DNA of 64,000 bases from JAWKUK01 sp041398605. Lineage in GTDB: Bacteria; Planctomycetota; UBA1135; GCA-002686595. The notes beneath the pieces are model-generated. The model was not told where the DNA came from. It worked only from the letters and a program-made list of their open reading frames with translations, and searched no databases. Made by a program: the position numbers and the translations under genes. Every line of letters starts with the position of its first letter. The stretch's first letter is position 1. The stretch is from NCBI GenBank assembly GCA_041398605.1, contig JAWKUK010000003.1, positions 434,001-498,000 of the forward strand. Direction: 5' to 3'. This document shows positions 33,482 through 42,505 of this stretch, piece by piece.

Positions 33482-34276
33482 ATGTTCGACGAACGTACGC
33501 CCGAGTCCAACGCCCCCGCGACCCCGCACCCGCTGTCTGCCGAGCCGCTCCCGCGCCGCACGGTCCTGCGCGGGGCCGCAGCCGGCGCCGCGCTGTTTGG
33601 CGGCGGCCTCGTCCTCCCCAGCGCCGCCCAAGAGGGCGCGGCCAAGCCCGCGCCCCAGGCGCTGCCGGCCCTGCCCTACGCCGTCGATGCGCTGGAGCCG
33701 GTCATCGGCACGCGGATCATGGAGCTGCACCACGGCAAGCACCACGCGGCCTATGTCAAAGGCATCAACGCGGCCCTCGACAAGTACCCGAAGCTCGCGG
33801 CGCAGGACCTGCAAGACGTGCTGCGGAACCTCGCGCGGGTGCCCGAGGACATCCGCACCGCGGTGCGCAACCACGGCGGCGGCCATGTGAACCACTCGAT
33901 GTTCTGGGAGATCATGGGCCCGAACGCGGGCGGCGAGCCCAACGGCGAGCTCGGCGCGGCGATCACGTCCACCTTCGGCGACTTCGCGCGCTTCAAGGAG
34001 GCCTTCAACAAGGCCGGCGGCGGACAGTTCGGCAGCGGCTGGGTCTGGCTGACGCTCGACAAGGACGGCAAGCTCGCGGTCGAGGCGACGCCGAACCAGG
34101 ACACGCCCCTGTCACTGGGTCGCGAAGTCGTCATGGGCAACGACGTCTGGGAGCACGCGTACTATCTGACCTACGAGAACCGCCGCGGTGAGTACCTCGC
34201 CGCCTGGTGGAACGTCGTGAACTGGCGCGCCGTCGCCGCGCGCTACAACGCCGCCAAAGCCCGCGCCTCGCGCTAG
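33482..34276 (+). CDS. Tat-exported superoxide dismutase (Fe/Mn family)
   Basis: This 264-residue protein starts with a twin-arginine signal (PRRTVLRGAAAGAALFGGG), so the enzyme is folded with metal before export. The dismutase part has all four metal ligands: His83 (MELHHGKHHAAYV), His138 (NHSMFWEIMGP), Asp221 and His225 (NDVWEHAYYLTYENRRGEYL). The GGGHVNHSMFW segment and a Gln in GGGQFGSGWVWL are typical; the sequence does not settle Fe against Mn. Secreted versions protect the envelope against superoxide. It is divergent from the HMA lipoprotein and close to oxyR. A hairpin terminator follows. Confidence 0.95.
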   Translation: MFDERTPESNAPATPHPLSAEPLPRRTVLRGAAAGAALFGGGLVLPSAAQEGAAKPAPQALPALPYAVDALEPVIGTRIMELHHGKHHAAYVKGINAALDKYPKLAAQDLQDVLRNLARVPEDIRTAVRNHGGGHVNHSMFWEIMGPNAGGEPNGELGAAITSTFGDFARFKEAFNKAGGGQFGSGWVWLTLDKDGKLAVEATPNQDTPLSLGREVVMGNDVWEHAYYLTYENRRGEYLAAWWNVVNWRAVAARYNAAKARASR

Positions 34277-34317
34277 CGCCGCACGCGAGCGCCGCCTGCG
34301 AGCCGCCCTGCGCGCGA

Positions 34318-34344
34318 GTGGCCCCGCCTGAACGGCGGGGTCAC
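34318..34344. terminator. Bidirectional hairpin between superoxide dismutase and glycosyltransferase genes
   Basis: Arms GTGGCCCCGCC (34318-34328) and GGCGGGGTCAC (34334-34344) pair with one mismatch around loop TGAAC. It lies between two converging genes and overlaps the glycosyltransferase stop codon. There is no T-run. Confidence 0.55.
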
Positions 34345-35624
34345 TGCGTTCGAGCGCGCGCGGCGCGCCGCACCCTCGCGCTCGTATGCAGGGCGAGCAC
34401 GTCCTCGATGTGACGGTCGTAGGCGAACTCAGCGCGGCGCGCGAGGCACGCTGCGACGAGCGCGCTGTGTGTGTCCGGCGCCAGCGCGCGCCGGAACGCA
34501 GCGGCCCAGCGCTCGACATCGTCTAGACGCGCGTTCGGCTGCTCGTTCGGCTGCTCGTTCGGCTGCTCGTTCGGCTGCTCGTTCGGCCGAGCGGCTTGCC
34601 CGGCGCGGCCGTCAGCCGCGCCCGCGACGACGATCCCATCGGCGCCGTCGCGCAGCACCTCGCTCGCCCCGGACGCCGCCGACACGATCGAAGGCACCCC
34701 CATCAAGAAGGCCTCGATGACGACCATCCCGAAGGGCTCGTGGACGCTCGGCAGGACCAGGGCGTGCGCGAGCGCGAAGTGCTCCGCGACGCGCTCCGTA
34801 GCGCCAACGAAGCGCACGCGCGCCTCCACGCCGAGCGTCCGCGCGAGCCGCACATAGCGCCGCGGGTCATCGCTGCCCACCACCACCAACACGGCCTCTG
34901 GCTCCGGCACGCGCGCGAGCGCGCGCACCGCGGTCGCGAGCCCCTTGCGCGCGAAGTCGTTGCCGATGAAGAGCAGCACGGGGCGCCGCCCGAGCCCGAG
35001 CTCACGCCGCAGCGCGGCCGCGCGGGCTGCGGCCGCGTCGAGGTCGAAGCGCGCCGCGTCGACGCCGTTGTGCAAGGCAATGACCTCCTCCGGCTGCGCC
35101 GCGAAGTGGCTGAGGGCGGCGCTCCGTTCGCGCGCCGACAGGCACACGGTCAGCGGCGCGCGGGGCCCCTCGATCAGCGCGCGCTCGACCGCCGCGAACG
35201 CACGGCGCTTCGCGAGCAGCGCGCGCTCGAGCCGCGCCAAGGGCGCCCACCGCCCCGCCGCACGGCGGTCGAGGGAGAGCCCCTCGAGGCCCGCCTGCGC
35301 GTGGTACACATCGCACTCGCGCACGGGGAGGAACGCGTGCACGAGCGCAGCGGGCCGCTCCGCCAGGCAGCGCTCAACCCCGTCCAGGAAGCGCCGATAG
35401 GCGCCCGCGCGCGTCGCGGCGCGGCAGGCGACCGTCACTCGCTCGAGCGCGGCCTCCAACGCTGGATCGAGCGCCCCGAAGCGGGCCGCGAGGACCGAGA
35501 CCTGCTGCCCGCGCGCGATGAGGGCGCGCGCGAGCTCGAGCGCATACCGCTCGGCCCCGCCCAGCGCAGGGTCCGCCCGGAACAGGACAAGCGCGACCCG
35601 CGGCGGGGCGCCCTCACCCACCAA
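34341..35624 (-). CDS. GT4-family glycosyltransferase
   Basis: This 427-residue cytoplasmic GT-B glycosyltransferase of the WaaG/RfaG kind begins VALVLFRADPALGGAERYAL and has the donor-site region VLLFIGNDFARKGLATAVRA. The family motif SVHEPFGMVVIEAFLMGVPSIVS with the EPFG-x7-E pattern (EX7E) binds the sugar nucleotide. A C-terminal PNEQ repeat, encoded by a 12-bp minisatellite (34534-34581), lies in a loop before the last helix. It probably transfers a hexose or heptose onto lipopolysaccharide core or another glycan. Its start overlaps the end of the CAP gene by 11 bases. Confidence 0.9.
   Translation of the reverse strand: MVGEGAPPRVALVLFRADPALGGAERYALELARALIARGQQVSVLAARFGALDPALEAALERVTVACRAATRAGAYRRFLDGVERCLAERPAALVHAFLPVRECDVYHAQAGLEGLSLDRRAAGRWAPLARLERALLAKRRAFAAVERALIEGPRAPLTVCLSARERSAALSHFAAQPEEVIALHNGVDAARFDLDAAAARAAALRRELGLGRRPVLLFIGNDFARKGLATAVRALARVPEPEAVLVVVGSDDPRRYVRLARTLGVEARVRFVGATERVAEHFALAHALVLPSVHEPFGMVVIEAFLMGVPSIVSAASGASEVLRDGADGIVVAGAADGRAGQAARPNEQPNEQPNEQPNEQPNARLDDVERWAAAFRRALAPDTHSALVAACLARRAEFAYDRHIEDVLALHTSARVRRAARARTQ
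34534..34581 (-). repeat. 12-bp minisatellite, four copies, inside the glycosyltransferase gene
   Basis: TTCGGCTGCTCG occurs four times in exact tandem, followed by a partial copy. On the coding strand it encodes (PNEQ)n, keeping the frame. It lies between the donor-binding domain and the last helix. Confidence 0.9.
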
Positions 35625-36880
35625 AGAGCTGGGTCCAGTGGTTTTGATGGCGCCCGAGCCCTGTGCGCGAGCCGCCCCCGAGCATGTTCTTGTGGTGGCC
35701 CGGGCTGTACCACCATTGCATGATCGTGTCGGGCCCTGCGCTCGCGCCCGCGGCGATGTTCTCCGCCGACGCCGAGGTCCCGGCCTCCTCCGCGCGCTTC
35801 CACGGCGTCTCGTGCCCGGGCACGGGCGACTCGTGCGCGAAGAAGCCGTGCTCGACCATGTCCCGGCTGTGCGTGCGGCACGCCGCGCAGAGGCGCAGGT
35901 CGATCCGTTGCGCCGCGAGGCCGAGGAAGACCCGCCGCCGGTTGAGCGCTTCGATCCCGCGCACCTCCTCCGGATCGAGCGGCCCCGCGGGCGCGCGCTC
36001 GGCCGCGGCCAGCGCGCGGTTCGCGACGAACGTCGCGCGGTCCGCGTCCGACATCGGCGCGGCGAGCTCGGCGCGCCATGCGGCCTCGGCGAGCAGCGCG
36101 TCGAGGTCCCGCGCGGGGCGCTCGGGCGCGCGCATGCGCGCGGCGATGCGGGCGCCGTCCGGGTGCGCGGCGAGCGCCGCGTGCGCCGCGTCCCAGCGCG
36201 CGTGCAGCGCGAGCTCCAGCTCGAGGCCGTCGAGCAACGCGACCCAGTCGCCGAAGAGCTTCTCGTCCGCGTCGAAGACCTGATTGGGTGTCACCGTGAA
36301 GGAGCTCTTCGAGCCGCGCGAAGGCCGGGTCCGAGGACGAGTGGATCGTGTCCTTCGAGAGCGCCGGTTGCGCCGCGTTCCCGAGCACGACCCGGCGCTG
36401 GGCGTCGACCTCCGCGAGCGCCTTGCGATCGAGCCGGGCCGCGACGACCCGCGCCGCGCCCTTACCGATCTGGCCCAAGAGGCGCTCCTCCTGCTTCCCG
36501 TGGGTGCGGCGCAGCCGCTCGACCTGCGACTCCAGCTCGTCCGCGAGCGCCTGCGGGCCCTTGACGCCGAGGGTCAAGAGCTCGTCCATCGCTGCGGCCT
36601 TGGCCTCAGGGTTCGCGCGCCGGTCGCGCACCACGCCGAGCGCGGCCGCGACCCGCAGCGCCTCCGCCCGCGCGGCCTCGGGATCCTGCGCGGACCCTGG
36701 ATCTTGCACGGCCCCGGGACCTTGCACGGCCTGCCCCGCGCGCCCGGCCTGGTGCTCGGCAGCGCGCTCGCGCAGGCCTCCGGCGGTGCGCGTGACAGAG
36801 GGCGCGAGCGGGGAGGTCGGCTGGGCCACGCCGAGCGCGACCACGAGCGTCAAAGTGAGCGGGGCGAAGCGGACGTCCAT
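35614..36880 (-). CDS. Secreted CAP-domain (SCP/PR1-like) protein, frameshifted near 36290
   Basis: The start at 36880 gives a signal peptide (MDVRFAPLTLTLVVALGVAQ) and a helical N-terminal region (ALADELESQVERLRRTHGKQ). At about 36290 the frame changes by one base: ARLEELL then continues in the next frame with TVTPNQVFDADEKLFGDWVA. The rest contains a CAP domain: IEALNRRRVFLGLAAQRIDL, ACRTHSRDMVEHGFFAHE, ASAENIAAGASAGPDTIMQW and SPGHHKNMLGGGSRTG, ending HWTQLFGG. The whole would be about 420 residues. CAP proteins are secreted; some bind sterols or act as peptidases, and the role here is unknown. Either a sequencing indel or a mutation breaks the gene. Confidence 0.8.
36681..36734. repeat. 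18-bp degenerate tandem repeat in the CAP gene
   Basis: Three 18-base units (CGGGATCCTGCGCGGACC, CTGGATCTTGCACGGCCC, CGGGACCTTGCACGGCCT) encode Gly/Pro/Gln/Asp-rich linker repeats just after the signal peptide region. The divergence shows that the repeat is older than those in the neighbouring genes. Confidence 0.7.
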
Positions 36881-36923
36881 CGGCGATGCTCGGAATCGTA
36901 CGCGGAGTGCTACAGTCTCGGGA

Positions 36924-37883
36924 ATGGCTGGCCCGAAGCTCACGATCCACTACCACAGGGACTTTGACGGCATGGTGTCAGGGGCGCTCCTGGCGCACCT
37001 GCTGCAAGGCCGCGGCGAAGAGCCCACGCTGTGCAGTGTCAATTATGACCAGCGGGTCAATTGGGACGACTTCGAGCGCGGCAAGCGGTTCGCGATCGTG
37101 GACTTCCACTTCCACCCGAGGGCGGAGTACTGGTTCGACCACCACCCGACCACGTTCCTGACCCCGGAGCTCGAGGCGAGCTACGAGCCGAGCGACCGCT
37201 GGCGCTGGGATCCGAACGCGCTGTCCTGCCCCCCCATGATCCTCGCCCACGCAGCGGAGCACTGGGGCTACGTCCCGTCGCCGCGCTTCAAGGAGATGGC
37301 GCGCTGGTCGGACATCGTGGACGCGGCGCGCTTCGAGTCGGTCGAGCAAGCGATCTTTGGAGACGAGCCCGCCCTGCGCATCATGCGCTGCCTCACGGCC
37401 GCGCCGAAGCCGAACTGGATCGACGACCTCGCGCGGGCGATGGTCGACGGATCGCTCGAGGACGTCGCGAACCGCGAGGACGTCGAGCGGGTCTATGAGC
37501 GCGCGTCGCGCAACCGCGACAAGGCCCTCGAGCAGTTCCCGCCGACGGTGCGCTGGAACAAGGGCAACGTCGTGTTCTACGACGCGAGCTCCAACCAGAT
37601 CCGCCGCGAGCGCTTCGCGCCGTTCTATCACCACCCGACGGCGCAGTACGCGGTCGGGGTCATCCCGACGCGCGCGGGGTTCCATATCACGTGCGGCGAG
37701 AACCCGTGGAACCCGCCTGTGGACGGGGTGCACGTCGGGCACATGCTCGAGGCGTATGGCGGCGGCGGGCACCGCGCCGTCGGGGGCGCGAACCCGCCGA
37801 GCCTCAAGGCCGCGCGCGAGCTGGCAGAGGAAGTGGCGAACAAGCTCGTCGCGCACCTCGCGCGCACGGGCGCGGGCGCCTGA
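36924..37883 (+). CDS. DHH-family phosphoesterase
   Basis: This 319-residue cytoplasmic protein has DHH-family metal motifs: HYHRDFDGMVSGALL (motif I, Asp-rich), FAIVDFHFHPRAEYW (motif II), WFDHHPTTF (the DHH motif) and the DHHA1 substrate motif GGGGHRAVGGANPPS. It is shorter than RecJ. Relatives cleave pAp, nanoRNA (NrnA) or cyclic dinucleotide products, or hydrolyse inorganic phosphates; substrate choice cannot be decided from sequence. The conserved segment YYHHPTAQYAVGVIPTRAGF appears before motif GGGGH. It is divergent from the CAP gene, with 43 bases between, and followed 15 bases later by the rlmN-like gene on the same strand. Confidence 0.88.
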   Translation: MAGPKLTIHYHRDFDGMVSGALLAHLLQGRGEEPTLCSVNYDQRVNWDDFERGKRFAIVDFHFHPRAEYWFDHHPTTFLTPELEASYEPSDRWRWDPNALSCPPMILAHAAEHWGYVPSPRFKEMARWSDIVDAARFESVEQAIFGDEPALRIMRCLTAAPKPNWIDDLARAMVDGSLEDVANREDVERVYERASRNRDKALEQFPPTVRWNKGNVVFYDASSNQIRRERFAPFYHHPTAQYAVGVIPTRAGFHITCGENPWNPPVDGVHVGHMLEAYGGGGHRAVGGANPPSLKAARELAEEVANKLVAHLARTGAGA

Positions 37884-37898
37884 GCCCTGCGCTGGGGT

Positions 37899-39008
37899 AT
37901 GGATCCCATGGAACGCCCGTCGCTCTTGGCGTCGAACCGCGACGCGCTGCGGGCCCTCGTGGAGCGGCTCGGGGGCCGCGCCTTTCACGCGGACATCGCG
38001 CGCCGTGAGGTGCTCGCGAACGGCGTGCTCGACTACGCCGGGATGACGGCGCTGCCCGCGGCGCTGCGCGCCGCGCTCGCGGCGGAGGTGCCCATCCTGT
38101 CGGGCCGCGAGGTCGAGCGGCGCGGATCGAACGACGGCACGACCAAGCTCCTGACCGCGTTCCCGCGGCGCAGCGCGCGCGGCGACGGCGACACGACGGT
38201 CGAGACCGTGCATATCCCGCGCTCCAAGGCGCCTGCGAGCGACGCGCGCGCGCTCGAGGGCGAGGGCGCCAGCGGCGCGACCCTCTGCGTCTCGAGCCAG
38301 GCCGGCTGCCCGGTCGGCTGTCCGTTCTGCGCCTCGGGGCTCGCGGGCCTCGCGCGCAACCTAGAGGCGCACGAGATCGTCGAGCAGTACGTGCGCGGGC
38401 GCGCGCTCGGCCCGCTCGGCCGCAGCGTCGTCATGGGTATCGGCGAGCCTTTCCTCAACCTCGCGAACCTGACCGCGGCGCTCGCGGTGGTCGCGGACGA
38501 GATGGGCCTCGGCGCGCGCAAGCTGACCGTCTCGACCGTGGGGTTCCCGGATCGTTTGCGGCGCGCGGCGCGCGAGAACCCACGCTTCCAACTGGCGATC
38601 TCGCTGCACACACCGGACCAAGAGCAGCGCGACGAGCTCGTACCTGCGATGAAGGGGGTGCCGATCGAGGACGTCCTCGCCGCGGGCGACGATTGGTTCG
38701 AGGTCACGGGCCGCGAGGTGACGTACGAGTACGTGTTGCTCGGCGGGACAAACGACTCGCTCGGCGCGGCCGAACGCTTGGCGCAGCGCCTCGCGCGACG
38801 CCGCTGCTCGGTGAACTTGATCCCGTACAACCCGAGCCCCGAGATGCCGTTCGCGCGCCCGGCGGCGAACGCCGCGGACGCGTTCCGTGACCGTCTGCGC
38901 GAGCGCGGCATCGTCGCGACGATCCGTTGGTCCCGTGGCCTGGATGGCGCGGCCGCCTGCGGCCAGCTGCGCCTGTCACGGCCCAAGGGCCTCGAAGCAG
39001 GCGCGTAG
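37899..39008 (+). CDS. rlmN: RlmN-type radical SAM 23S rRNA methyltransferase
   Basis: This 369-residue radical SAM enzyme methylates adenine 2503 of 23S rRNA (and some tRNAs) through a methyl-Cys intermediate. The [4Fe-4S] cluster motif is CPVGCPFCASGLAG, preceded by TLCVSSQAGC, and MGIGEPFLN binds SAM. Later motifs are STVGFPDRLRR, QLAISLHTPDQEQRDELVPA, YEYVLLGGTNDS and NLIPYNPSP. The C-terminal methyl-carrying Cys is in AAACGQLRLS. The N-terminal helical domain (LLASNRDALRALVERLGGRA) is present. Cfr-like activity (C8 of A2503) cannot be fully excluded, but the chromosomal context favours RlmN. It lies 15 bases behind the DHH gene and is likely cotranscribed. Confidence 0.9.
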   Translation: MDPMERPSLLASNRDALRALVERLGGRAFHADIARREVLANGVLDYAGMTALPAALRAALAAEVPILSGREVERRGSNDGTTKLLTAFPRRSARGDGDTTVETVHIPRSKAPASDARALEGEGASGATLCVSSQAGCPVGCPFCASGLAGLARNLEAHEIVEQYVRGRALGPLGRSVVMGIGEPFLNLANLTAALAVVADEMGLGARKLTVSTVGFPDRLRRAARENPRFQLAISLHTPDQEQRDELVPAMKGVPIEDVLAAGDDWFEVTGREVTYEYVLLGGTNDSLGAAERLAQRLARRRCSVNLIPYNPSPEMPFARPAANAADAFRDRLRERGIVATIRWSRGLDGAAACGQLRLSRPKGLEAGA

Positions 39009-39077
39009 CTTCGGCGCGCGGAGGCGGGGTCCGCTTCGATCCGCCCACCTGCCACGGTCCGGGTACGCCGGCCGCGG

Positions 39078-39593
39078 CTACCTCCTCGTGCCATCCTCCG
39101 CGCCGGGCGCCGCAGCACCCGCGCCGAGCACGAAGTCCACCTCATACAGGTGGTAGTGCGCACGGACCATGCCGAGGCGCTCGTACACCGCTCGGGCGCG
39201 CGTGTTCTCTAGCTCGACGTAGAGGCGCACCCCGCACACATCCCCACGCGCCTCCGCGCGACGCAAGACCTCTGCGTACAGCGCGCGATACACGCCGCGC
39301 CCGCGGCGCGCCTCGACGATGAACACGCTCTGGATCCACCAGAACCACCCAGCGCGCCAGTCGGACCATTCATAGGTGACCATCAACGACCCGATGACGT
39401 CACCGTCGGCCTCCGCGACGAGGTACCAGCCGCGCTCCCGACCATCCGCGGCGTCGAACACGGCCGCGACGCCGCGCGTCACGAGCGCGGCATCGAGGTC
39501 CCGGCCTTCGGTCTCGCGCGCCATCGCGCGCTGGAACTCGACGATCGCTGCCACGTCCTCGCGCGTGGCTTCGCGCACGATCACAGCGCTCAT
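39078..39593 (-). CDS. GNAT-family N-acetyltransferase
   Basis: This 171-residue acetyltransferase begins VIVREATREDVAAIVEFQRA and has the acetyl-CoA loop VEARRGRGVYRALYAEVLRR (the RxxGxG/A pattern), with ENTRARAVYERLGMVRAHYH as the final strand-helix typical of Gcn5-related enzymes. Substrate unknown. Its start at 39593 overlaps the amidase stop as ATGA, so it is translated together with the upstream secreted amidase. It converges with the rlmN gene (69 bases). Confidence 0.9.
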   Translation of the reverse strand: MSAVIVREATREDVAAIVEFQRAMARETEGRDLDAALVTRGVAAVFDAADGRERGWYLVAEADGDVIGSLMVTYEWSDWRAGWFWWIQSVFIVEARRGRGVYRALYAEVLRRAEARGDVCGVRLYVELENTRARAVYERLGMVRAHYHLYEVDFVLGAGAAAPGAEDGTRR

Positions 39594-41419
39594 TTGACCT
39601 CCTCCACGGCGCTCGCCGCGTCGCCTTGGAGCCACGTCAGCGGCGGGTGCAGGACATGCTCCGGGTGCGCGGCTTGCCACTCGGCGACGACTCCGAGCAG
39701 CAGCTCGTCGCCATCGAGCTGCCCGGTGAAGCAGACGCTGCGCGGGCTCCCGTCGCGACGGGGTCCGCCAGCGCCGACGTAGGGCGCCACAATCGTCGGA
39801 TGACCCGTGAGGTTCGTCATCTGCAAGAGGCCCGCCGCGAACGGCGCGTGCACGACGAGGTCCACGTCGGCGAGCGCCGCGTGCAGCTCATGCATCAGCA
39901 GCCAACGCAAACGCTGCGCGCGCAGGTACTCCACCGCCGGAATCAGGCGCGCAGCGCGGAAGATGTTGGGCCACGCGTTCGCGCCCTGCTGCACGAGCAA
40001 GTCATCTTGGCCGCTGCGAGTGAGCTCGTCGAACGCCGTCGCCGCCTCAGCCGTCAGCGTGATCAGCATGTCTCCGACCGGGAACGTTGGGAGCGTCACA
40101 TCCACGATCGTGTGCCCGAGCGCGCGCAGCTCGTCGACGACGACGGCGACCTCATCGTTGCGCTCGAAGCCGCCGGTGACGACCCCGATGCGGCGGCCGT
40201 AGGGCCAATCGACGAGCCACGCGACAACATCGCCCCCGTCCGCCTTCCGCAGCCCGGCGTCAGGCGCTGCCGCCGCGGCCAGGTCTGCTTGCAATTGCTC
40301 GCGCCGCTGCGCGCTCAGCGCGCGTCGATCACGCGAGAAAGGATCCTGCACATCGCGCCCCTCAAGCGCGAGAAAGACGTAGGCGAGGTCATCGACGTAG
40401 CGCGTGATCGGCCCGACCTTGTCCATCGTCCACGACAGCGCCATCGCGCCGCTGCGGCTCACGCGGCCAAAGGTCGGGCGCAGCGTCGACGTCGCACATA
40501 CGACCGAAGGCGACACGAGCGACCCGAGCGTCTCGGTGCCGATCGCAAACGCGACGCCGCCCGCGGCCGTCGCCGAAGCCGACCCCGCAGATGAGCCGCT
40601 GGAGCCGCGCTCGGGGTTCCAAGGGCTGCGCGTGCGCTCTCCGAACCACACGTCCCCCATCGCGAGCGCGCCCACGGAGAGCTTCGCGATCAAGATCGCG
40701 CCCGCGTCGTCGAGCCGTTGCACCACGGTCGCGGTCGCCTCGAGCTGCTGGTGCTCGTACGCCTTCGCGCCCCAGGTCGTCGGATAACCGGGCACGGAGA
40801 ACAGGTCCTTCACGCCCCACGGGAGGCCGTGCAGGACCCCGCGATAGCGGCCCTCTGCGAGCTCCGCATCGCGCGCCGCGGCCTGCGCCAGCGCTCGCTC
40901 GCGGGTGAACGAGATCACACAGTGCAGCGTCGCGTCGAGCCGCTCGAGGCGCCCGAGGTACATCTCGGTGAGCTCCACACACGAGACGAGCCGGTGCTTG
41001 ACCAAGTAGGCCAGGTCGGCGAGCGGCCAGAAGGCCACGTCCTCGAGCTGCGCAGGCCGCTTTGGGGCGCGTCGCCCGCCCCCGCGCGGCCCGCGCTGCT
41101 CGGGCGCAGGCAGGCGCGCGCGCCGCTCCATGCCCGGCAGGAACGGCGCGAACGTGGTCGCCGGCGGCACCGCGTTCGCGAGGCTCGGCCCGCGCAGGCC
41201 CTCGAACTCGGCCAACGTCTCCGCGACGCTCGGCAACATCAACGCGAGCTCTTCGGGCGTGAAGTCGAGGCCGATGACGCGCCCTGCCGCGCCGACGTCA
41301 GCCACGGTGAGGGCCGGCCTCGCAGCCGGCGCCGCCTCCTGAGCGTAGGGGCGCGCAGGCGCGGCGAGGGCCGGGAGCGCGGCCAGCAAGGACAACAGCG
41401 TTCGCGGGGCGAAGGTCAT
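39590..41419 (-). CDS. Secreted amidase (amidase signature family)
   Basis: This 609-residue protein has a signal peptide (FAPRTLLSLLAALPALAAPA) and the amidase signature fold. The catalytic Lys is in LPWGVKDLFSVPGY, the cis-Ser in RGSSGSSAGSASATAAGG and the nucleophile Ser in GTETLGSLVSPSVVCATST, which together form the Ser-cisSer-Lys triad. C-terminal segments (NAWPNIFRAARLIPAVEYL, TNLTGHPTIVAPY) match family patterns. Members split amides such as indole acetamide or peptide amides; the substrate is unknown and it should act in the periplasm. The ATG at 41419 was chosen because it keeps the signal short. Fused translation with the GNAT downstream is likely. Confidence 0.9.
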   Translation of the reverse strand: MTFAPRTLLSLLAALPALAAPARPYAQEAAPAARPALTVADVGAAGRVIGLDFTPEELALMLPSVAETLAEFEGLRGPSLANAVPPATTFAPFLPGMERRARLPAPEQRGPRGGGRRAPKRPAQLEDVAFWPLADLAYLVKHRLVSCVELTEMYLGRLERLDATLHCVISFTRERALAQAAARDAELAEGRYRGVLHGLPWGVKDLFSVPGYPTTWGAKAYEHQQLEATATVVQRLDDAGAILIAKLSVGALAMGDVWFGERTRSPWNPERGSSGSSAGSASATAAGGVAFAIGTETLGSLVSPSVVCATSTLRPTFGRVSRSGAMALSWTMDKVGPITRYVDDLAYVFLALEGRDVQDPFSRDRRALSAQRREQLQADLAAAAAPDAGLRKADGGDVVAWLVDWPYGRRIGVVTGGFERNDEVAVVVDELRALGHTIVDVTLPTFPVGDMLITLTAEAATAFDELTRSGQDDLLVQQGANAWPNIFRAARLIPAVEYLRAQRLRWLLMHELHAALADVDLVVHAPFAAGLLQMTNLTGHPTIVAPYVGAGGPRRDGSPRSVCFTGQLDGDELLLGVVAEWQAAHPEHVLHPPLTWLQGDAASAVEEVK

Positions 41420-41460
41420 GCGCCAGAGCATAAGCCGCCCGAGGCGCGTTGCGCCCTCGC

Positions 41461-42330
41461 TCAGGCGGCGAGGACGAGCGCCAGCACGCCGAGGGCCGCG
41501 GTGTACGCCGCGAAGTACGGGAATGAGCCCTTGCGCAGCACGAGCAGCAGCGTCTTCAGCGCCAGGAACCCGACGACCGCAGAGACGCACGCGCCGACGA
41601 CGACCCACCCGGGCGAGACCTCGCCGAAGCCGTGCTCGAGCGCGTCGGGCAAGGTCTTGATCGCCGCGCCGCTCACGGCGGGCAAGCTCATCAAGAACGA
41701 GAGCCTGGCCGCTTGGACCGCGCTGAAGCCGCGGACAAACCCGGCCGAGATGGTCGAGCCCGAGCGCGAGAGGCCCGGCCAGATCGCGCACGCCTGGGCG
41801 CAGCCGAGGTACAGCGCGAGCCCAAACGGCGGCGCCCCCCAATAGTCGCCCGTGTCGCCGTCCGAGGCGGCCCCCGCGCGCTCGAAGCGCCGCCGGGCGC
41901 GCTCACCGAGGAGCAACGCAGCCGACGTCGCGAAGAGGCCGAACGCGGCCGCGCGCGCAGAGTGCGACGCTGCCTCGAACACATCGCCGAGGAAGACCCC
42001 GACGAGCCCCGCTGGGACCGTCGCCAGGATGAGCCAGCCCCACATCCGAAGCCGCCCAGCGAACAGGTCCAAGAAGAGGTGCTTCACGTCCGTCCAATAG
42101 GCCGCGATCACCGCGAGGAGGGTGCCGACGTGTAGCGCCACGTCGAGCGCGAGCCCCGCCTCCTTCAAGCCGAGCGCGAGCCGGCCGAGCGTCAGGTGCC
42201 CGGACGAGCTGATCGGGAGGAACTCAGCCAGCCCTTGGACCACCGCTAGGAGCAGCACGGAGAGCGGCCCGCTCGGACCAGTGTGGGCGGCGTCCGCGAG
42301 CGCGGTGGGGTCTTGGAGGAGCGAGAGCAT
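41461..42330 (-). CDS. uppP: Undecaprenyl-diphosphatase (UppP/BacA)
   Basis: This 289-residue integral membrane protein recycles undecaprenyl pyrophosphate to the lipid carrier used for peptidoglycan and glycans. Family motifs: VVQGLAEFLPISSSGHL with the catalytic Glu and Ser residues, LDVALHVGTLLAVIAAYW, WPGLSRSGSTISAGFVRGF and RLSFLMSLPAVSGAAI. About eight membrane helices are visible. Start at ATG 42330; a GTG two codons upstream is an alternative. It lies upstream of the amidase gene on the same strand, 41 bases away, so the two may be cotranscribed. High UppP activity gives bacitracin tolerance in other bacteria. Confidence 0.95.
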   Translation of the reverse strand: MLSLLQDPTALADAAHTGPSGPLSVLLLAVVQGLAEFLPISSSGHLTLGRLALGLKEAGLALDVALHVGTLLAVIAAYWTDVKHLFLDLFAGRLRMWGWLILATVPAGLVGVFLGDVFEAASHSARAAAFGLFATSAALLLGERARRRFERAGAASDGDTGDYWGAPPFGLALYLGCAQACAIWPGLSRSGSTISAGFVRGFSAVQAARLSFLMSLPAVSGAAIKTLPDALEHGFGEVSPGWVVVGACVSAVVGFLALKTLLLVLRKGSFPYFAAYTAALGVLALVLAA

Positions 42331-42505
42331 ATTCACGGGGGGTGGAGATCCACCAAGGATGATCGGTCGGGGGGCGCTCCGGCGAGAGAACGAAACGGCG
42401 GAGCACGGCGGGAACTGGCGCAAGGCGGCCCCCGGTGAGGCCCGAGGCGCCGCCTTGCCAATCTCGCACGGACGCCGAGGCCGCCCGAGCTCGCCGACCG
42501 CGCGC

